Source of the DNA: Psychrobium sp. MM17-31 | GTDB taxonomy: Bacteria > Pseudomonadota > Gammaproteobacteria > Enterobacterales > Psychrobiaceae | Assembly (NCBI RefSeq): GCF_022347785.1 | Contig: NZ_JAKRGA010000001.1 | Span: 186,001-250,000 of the forward strand | Length of the DNA: 64,000 nt | Reading direction: 5' to 3' | Shown: positions 62,613 to 64,000 of the stretch, piece by piece | Layout of the letters: every line of letters starts with the position of its first letter | Numbering within the stretch: position 1 is the first letter of the stretch | Position numbers and translations under genes: made by a program | Notes under the pieces: model-generated | Database searches by the model: none | The model's input: the letters and a program-made list of their open reading frames with translations, nothing else | Told to the model about the DNA's origin: nothing

Positions 62613-63335
62613 TTATTTTTCGTTGAGCTTAACAACTTCTGCGTCTAGCTGATCAAGCTTGGCTTGCATATCGCTGTGTGCTTTAGCTGCTACTTCACGC
62701 ACATTGTCTTTGTTGATGGTTTCAACATCGATTGGTGGCATACTTTCAATGATCATAACGCCATTATTCCAGCGGTTTAGGCTGATGTGATCAGAACTAC
62801 TCATAACAATCGGCACCACGTCGACTTTAGCTTGCATTGCCGTGTGGAATGCACCCGTTTTAAAAGGTAATAAGCCTCGGCCACGGCTGCGGGTTCCTTC
62901 AGGAAAAATCCAAACCGATAAATTGTCTTTTAGCATTTTTTCGGCAGTTTGTGCGATGGTGCCCGCCGCTTTAGATTTGTTTTTGCGGTCAATTAAGATA
63001 TTGCCGCTTAACCAATACAGCTGACCGAAAAATGGAACCCAAATCAGGCTCTTCTTACCAAGGCTTACCACACCGCGTGTTACACCAGCAGAAATGGTGA
63101 CTACATCAAAATTATTTTGATGGTTGCCAATTACAACTTTCGATGTTTTTGATAAATCCTGCGGCACACGCACAATCAGCTTAATACCGAAAAGTGGTGC
63201 AAATCCCGATAACATTTTTGACATCAAAAAAGTATTATCACGATGAAATGGACGAATAAGGCAGATGAGGATACCACCGACTATTGCAATAATAATTAGT
63301 GGAAGTAAAAAAATGACACGAAGTACAGCAATCAT
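62613..63335 (-). CDS. plsC: 1-acyl-sn-glycerol-3-phosphate acyltransferase
   Basis: 240 aa. Makes phosphatidic acid from lysophosphatidic acid at the inner membrane. N-terminal membrane helix (MIAVLRVIFLLPLIIIAIVGGILICL), HX4D motif in GNHQNNFDVV, the FPEGTRSRGRGLLPFKTGAF block and a VVPIVMSSSD strand. An inverted repeat (63385-63416) lies about 50 bp upstream. Confidence 0.94.
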   Translation of the reverse strand: MIAVLRVIFLLPLIIIAIVGGILICLIRPFHRDNTFLMSKMLSGFAPLFGIKLIVRVPQDLSKTSKVVIGNHQNNFDVVTISAGVTRGVVSLGKKSLIWVPFFGQLYWLSGNILIDRKNKSKAAGTIAQTAEKMLKDNLSVWIFPEGTRSRGRGLLPFKTGAFHTAMQAKVDVVPIVMSSSDHISLNRWNNGVMIIESMPPIDVETINKDNVREVAAKAHSDMQAKLDQLDAEVVKLNEK

Positions 63336-63384
63336 TGGCGCCCTAAAACAGTGATTAGATAAATTGGCGCGTATTATGCGAAAT

Positions 63385-63416
63385 CAGCGTACAAATGTAT
63401 ACACCTGTACGCTGAA
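63385..63416. promoter_or_regulatory. Inverted repeat upstream of plsC
   Basis: TCAGCGTACA (63385-63394) and TGTACGCTGA (63407-63416), perfect 10-bp arms, 12-nt centre, between the 98-aa gene and plsC. No T-run on the minus strand, so an operator or transcript end are both possible. Confidence 0.35.
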
Positions 63417-63434
63417 ATGTGGCTAGTTTCACGC

Positions 63435-63731
63435 TTAGTAATACATGAATAACGTAGTTAAACAAATAAAGAAACTTGCCATTACTGCGGTAAATAAGCC
63501 TTTACGGGCGACGATTTGCTTAAGAGGAAATTGAATTAGGTAGGCGCCAAAGAACATCCAATAGGTGCGCCACGCGCTGCCAACAAATAAACTCACAGCT
63601 TTTGGCTCTAACGGTTGGTCAATGGCCAAGAAGCGGATAACAAAATAACCTGCTTGTGACAACGACAACAAACCAAATACCACCATTAAAGCAGCAATGG
63701 TTAAACGGATAGCCCGTTCATTCTTTTTCAT
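63435..63731 (-). CDS. Hypothetical small membrane protein, 98 aa
   Basis: Three membrane helices (~8-32, ~46-66, ~78-97). The opening MKKNERAIRLTIAALMVVFG has a positive-inside start. No motif or family recognised. Lies between plsC and the M28 peptidase gene, all on the minus strand; a 47-bp gap separates it from the peptidase stop. Confidence 0.65.
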   Translation of the reverse strand: MKKNERAIRLTIAALMVVFGLLSLSQAGYFVIRFLAIDQPLEPKAVSLFVGSAWRTYWMFFGAYLIQFPLKQIVARKGLFTAVMASFFICLTTLFMYY

Positions 63732-63778
63732 AACAATCTCTAACCATGGGCTTAGCGAGTTACTTAGCCCACTAATAC

Positions 63779-64000
63779 CTAATAAATTAAACCGCTTTTG
63801 TTAACTTTAGACGTATCAACACGGGTCGGCGTTGCTTTGCCATCAACTAAGGCTTGGCTACCGATAGCAATTGATTTGATCACTTGGGTCATCGACTCAA
63901 GATCAAGGCTAGCAACATCGTCAGACGCTTTGTGATAGTGCTTATCTTTATCAAGCTGAGTTGACGAAAAGCTGTGTGCCGGAACACCTAAACGCGCCAG
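63779..64000 (-). CDS. M28 family metallopeptidase, C-terminal fragment (continues beyond window)
   Basis: Last 73 codons only, with stop TAG at 63781-63779. The readable part ARLGVPAHSFSSTQLDKDKHYHKASDD carries the closing motif of M28 aminopeptidases: G-x-P-A-x-x-F followed by a final zinc-ligand His in HYHKASDD. VASLDLESMTQVIKSIA then matches the usual last helix. Probably exported like its relatives, but the N-terminus is off the edge. Confidence 0.8.
   Translation of the reverse strand: MARLGVPAHSFSSTQLDKDKHYHKASDDVASLDLESMTQVIKSIAIGSQALVDGKATPTRVDTSKVNKSGLIY

Overview
This 64 kb window is an ordinary chromosomal segment of a marine gammaproteobacterium, most likely Alteromonadales and probably Colwelliaceae (Colwellia/Thalassotalea-like). 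The evidence is the gene content, the E. coli-like synteny blocks, the moderately AT-rich composition and intergenic elements bounded by ATACCAAT inverted repeats. No prophage, intact insertion sequence, CRISPR array or rRNA operon is visible. No origin was recognised.

Layout. 0-5.2 kb: three minus-strand genes for exported proteins, two large and helical/TPR-like, one running off the left edge. 5.2-5.65 kb: non-coding stretch with a repeat element and hairpins. 5.65-7.2 kb: an AI-2E family permease and folX. 7.2-11.4 kb: the conserved uvrY-uvrC-pgsA-tRNA(Gly,Cys,Leu) locus, whose tRNA operon has grown to six genes plus a decayed tRNA-Gly copy. 11.6-14.2 kb: small and uncharacterised genes. 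14.2-22.6 kb: parC-parE-yqiA-cpdA-yqiB-nudF, with tolC divergent, as in E. coli. 22.8-32.5 kb: two complete RND pump operons (adaptor plus permease) and a divergent LysR regulator. 32.6-33.1 kb: a His-rich exported protein. 33.2-36.1 kb: glnE.

36.1-42.6 kb is the most interesting region. It is a plus-strand envelope-stress cluster: a lipoprotein, a DUF350 membrane protein, a membrane-bound aminopropyltransferase-like protein, DUF2170, PspA/IM30, DUF2491, a tandem ribbon-helix-helix-like protein and a small K+ channel. It lies between glnE and the ygiF-like CYTH/CHAD gene, which are neighbours in E. coli. Three copies of the palindrome GACATA(A/T)TATGTC sit in its two promoter regions. The ribbon-helix-helix-like protein is a good candidate for their ligand, so this looks like a self-regulated envelope-maintenance regulon.

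42.6-64 kb: CYTH/CHAD triphosphatase divergent from a DUF47-PiT phosphate transport pair; ilvIH; a coiled-coil/Zn-ribbon pair; syd and queF divergent; an HDOD protein; a divergent argG with possible ArgR sites; trhP-yfhL (tRNA hydroxylation plus ferredoxin); a cold-shock gene; a SulP transporter; SprT; a CnoX-like protein; a thioesterase; GNAT; rraB; plsC; and the C-terminus of an M28 peptidase at the right edge.

All calls come from reading the sequence and translations by eye; no database search was run. Start codons were moved from the longest ORF where a Shine-Dalgarno sequence or family alignment favoured an internal start.
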